From Trissonchulus latispiculum (lineage: Eukaryota > Nematoda > Enoplea > Enoplida > Ironidae): a DNA stretch of 64,000 nt. The DNA is taken from the NCBI GenBank assembly GCA_030248195.1, contig JASAND010026192.1, positions 57,954 to 121,953 of the forward strand, in the 5' to 3' direction. Position numbers and translations under genes: made by a program. This document shows positions 62,196 through 64,000 of this stretch, piece after piece. Each line of letters begins with the position of its first letter. The stretch's first letter is position 1. The notes beneath the pieces were generated by a model. The model was given only the letters and a program-made list of their open reading frames with translations. It was not told the origin of the DNA and made no database searches.

Positions 62196-62775
62196 TCTGT
62201 ATGTCTTATGATAGGACTCTTGTCCGAGATATGTAGAATACTTTGTAGTACCCAATAAAATTTTTTCGCATAAACTAATTTCCTAAAATACCTGAAGAAG
62301 TACACGCTTATACATAGTAACCACTCTAGTAAGATGATAACCACTCTGAAGTATGCATTTGTTGAACAGTGTCGTGGATATATATACGTACGTACTTACA
62401 TAGTACGTACATAACCTGTTTAGACACCAAAGTGCACAAGAATAACCCAAAATCTTTGCGAAATCGCTCGAAAAACTAGATTTTCAAACTTGAATTTTCC
62501 GGAAACATCTAGCTTTTGTTGGAGGCTGTCACCTCTAGACCCCCATTTTTAAATTACGTAGTTGTTGTCTTGACGTTGTGCTTCATTATGATTGCTCTGT
62601 TCTTTCTATTTTTACTATTTTTCCGAAATCTTTCTATCTGATTTCAATTTTTAAATGTTGTACATAAATGTTCCCAAACCAAATTTTATACTAATTTTTC
62701 CCTGTGGTAGCTTTGGTTTTCTGGCTGCCGAAATCAAAATTTTGAGTGTTTCTATTAAGGATTTTTTACAGTTTT
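62196..62775. other. No recognisable feature
   Basis: AT-rich, with a TACGTA patch at 62380-62415. No frame with family resemblance. Confidence 0.35.
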
Positions 62776-62791
62776 TGCAAAATTTTCGTAG

Positions 62792-62822
62792 CTTCTGGGG
62801 GGCTCCGCCCCCAGACCCCCCG
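62792..62822. repeat. GGGGGGCT..GCCCCC hairpin module
   Basis: CTTCTGGGGGGCTCCGCCC followed by CCAGACCCCCCG; the same module as at 6932, 7184, 57954 and 58200. Confidence 0.7.
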
Positions 62823-63225
62823 CATTTTCACCTGTAACTTTAAATTCTTGTCAAAAACACACGTATGTATCAATGTATGTATGTATACATACACATACTT
62901 CGACTTTGGAAAAATAGTTGTATATAACTTGGTTATGCTATTCGTTAAATGTTAAAAATGCGTTGAAATACAACATAATCAATAAAATTCATTAGTTATC
63001 ATTGCAAAACTAAAAAATATGAATTTCGCAATTTTTTGCGAAGTTCCGCAAAAAATTTTGGAGGACTGCGTAAAAGTTCGCAAAAAGTTTCGACGAAAGA
63101 AAAACACAGGAGCGAAGCGTTATTGGTGGTTGCCAGGGAGGGTGTTTTTGCTGCACCTCAATTCTTTTAGTCTGAGCTGCCTGTGGAGCAGTATATATAT
63201 ATATACAATATCTGGAGAGAGAGAG

Positions 63226-63506
63226 AGTGCTGCGCAAAATCCTGCGCTGATTTTATGCGCAAACTGTAGAGCACATCGATCAAGTTTAGCAGTGTGCGAA
63301 GTTTCAGCCCCGTATCACTTACTGTTAAAAAGTGGCGCCCGGAATGGCGGCGATGTTTTTTCCGGTTTCTCCTATTTGATGGTTGTATTGTACATAATGT
63401 TCGCCACTTTCGCGTGAACTGCAGCGGTGGGCCAACCTAAAAGGATATATATTGGGTCTAGTAGTGCCCTCTAAGGAATTTAAGAATCGCAAGTTTTTGC
63501 GCCGCA
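63226..63506 (+). repeat. Dispersed repeat Q, copy 2
   Basis: See copy 1 for shared words. This copy lacks about 45 bp in several short gaps and has AGTGTGCGAAG for the other copy's ATGTGTGCGAAG. Confidence 0.8.
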
Positions 63507-63933
63507 CTTTGCAGCTGTGCCACAGCGCTGCAGTGGCGCCGCAAAGTCGGCTTAGCCCCCCGGTAGTTGAGGATTTTTGCATTTTACACATGAAAGCAAT
63601 TTTTTCTGACCACTTTTTGCTGTTTCAAAGGGGTTATCTTCTGGTTGGCGCCTTGGTTTCACTAGATAAGCTACAACCAATAAAACTCAAATAAGTTGCT
63701 ACGATGCGCTCTCAAGGAAACGTAACTATGATGTGAACAGAAAGAAGCTGGGGTATGGGGTTGGCAGCCGCCAGCTAAGCGCTAGAGCTCTTTTAAAAAA
63801 CTTACACCAGTGTGTAAATATTTTTCAAGATGCCTAGTTCAGCTTTAGTTTAGAAAATGTTTAATTTAAAGTTTGATATCTTAGTTTTTAACACTCATAG
63901 AAATTACATTGCTATTTATATATGTTCGTATTG

Positions 63934-63936
<3 letters not shown>

Positions 63937-63979
<43 letters not shown>
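63937..63979. repeat. (CA)n microsatellite
   Basis: About 21 CA units, then (TA)n to the end of the window. Confidence 0.95.
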
Positions 63980-63988
<9 letters not shown>

Positions 63989-64000
63989 CACAGCATATAC

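Overview
This window reads as non-coding, repeat-saturated nuclear DNA from an animal, most likely an invertebrate. The basis is a spliced PIF/Harbinger transposase exon, 5'-truncated LINEs, a Gypsy-like LTR element with an env-like ORF, tRNA-derived SINEs, hAT-type elements with 8-bp target duplications, and many short inverted-repeat elements (MITEs). No intact host gene, rRNA gene or functional tRNA gene is visible, and the species cannot be fixed from the sequence alone. A marked feature of the DNA is runs of 7-15 C or G, together with small GC hairpins next to T runs.

Layout. 1-8.3 kb: a Harbinger element cut by the window edge, three copies of a TTAA-flanked repeat (family A), a TATAAAA-containing minisatellite, and nested insertions (a 1.9-kb hAT-like element, a 0.7-kb hAT-like element, and MITEs with 3- and 5-bp duplications). 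8.3-12 kb: a degenerate LINE with a recognisable reverse transcriptase, a second LINE 3' end, a fragment of another LINE type, and a tandem repeat that reads as a repeated peptide. 13.9-16.6 kb: a 2.7-kb element with TAGGGATCGACC ends. 17-24 kb: 153-bp palindromic elements, two 0.8-kb foldback elements facing each other around a 145-bp satellite, and nested inverted-repeat elements. 24.6-30 kb: C/G-rich MITEs and a 2.1-kb foldback. 30.4-44.9 kb: a Gypsy-like LTR element on the minus strand with gag and an env-like ORF but no visible pol; its 5' LTR is split by a 9.6-kb insertion. 46-48 kb: a palindrome cluster and a diverged foldback. 51.2-52.8 kb: a LINE reverse transcriptase split just after its YADD motif by a TTAA-flanked foldback. 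53.7-56.2 kb: a foldback element and SINEs. 57.3-59.5 kb: a second large foldback split by a hAT element. 59.5-64 kb: dispersed repeats, including a second copy of the peptide-coding tandem repeat.

The most unusual item is the 9.6-kb insertion at about 35,015-44,635. It carries a 4.8-kb reading path (36,598-41,400, plus strand) broken by three in-frame stops, about four frameshifts and one palindromic insertion. The path joins into a single large protein of roughly 1,500 codons that I do not recognise. A partial inverted copy of this gene lies at the far end of the insertion, followed by 3 kb of T-rich DNA between the two.

The elements interact mainly by nesting, which gives relative ages. 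Family A is older than the Harbinger copy. The minisatellite is older than the TAA-flanked MITE, which in its second copy is older than the hAT-like element inside it. The LTR element is older than the 9.6-kb insertion, which is older than the palindrome inside its gene.
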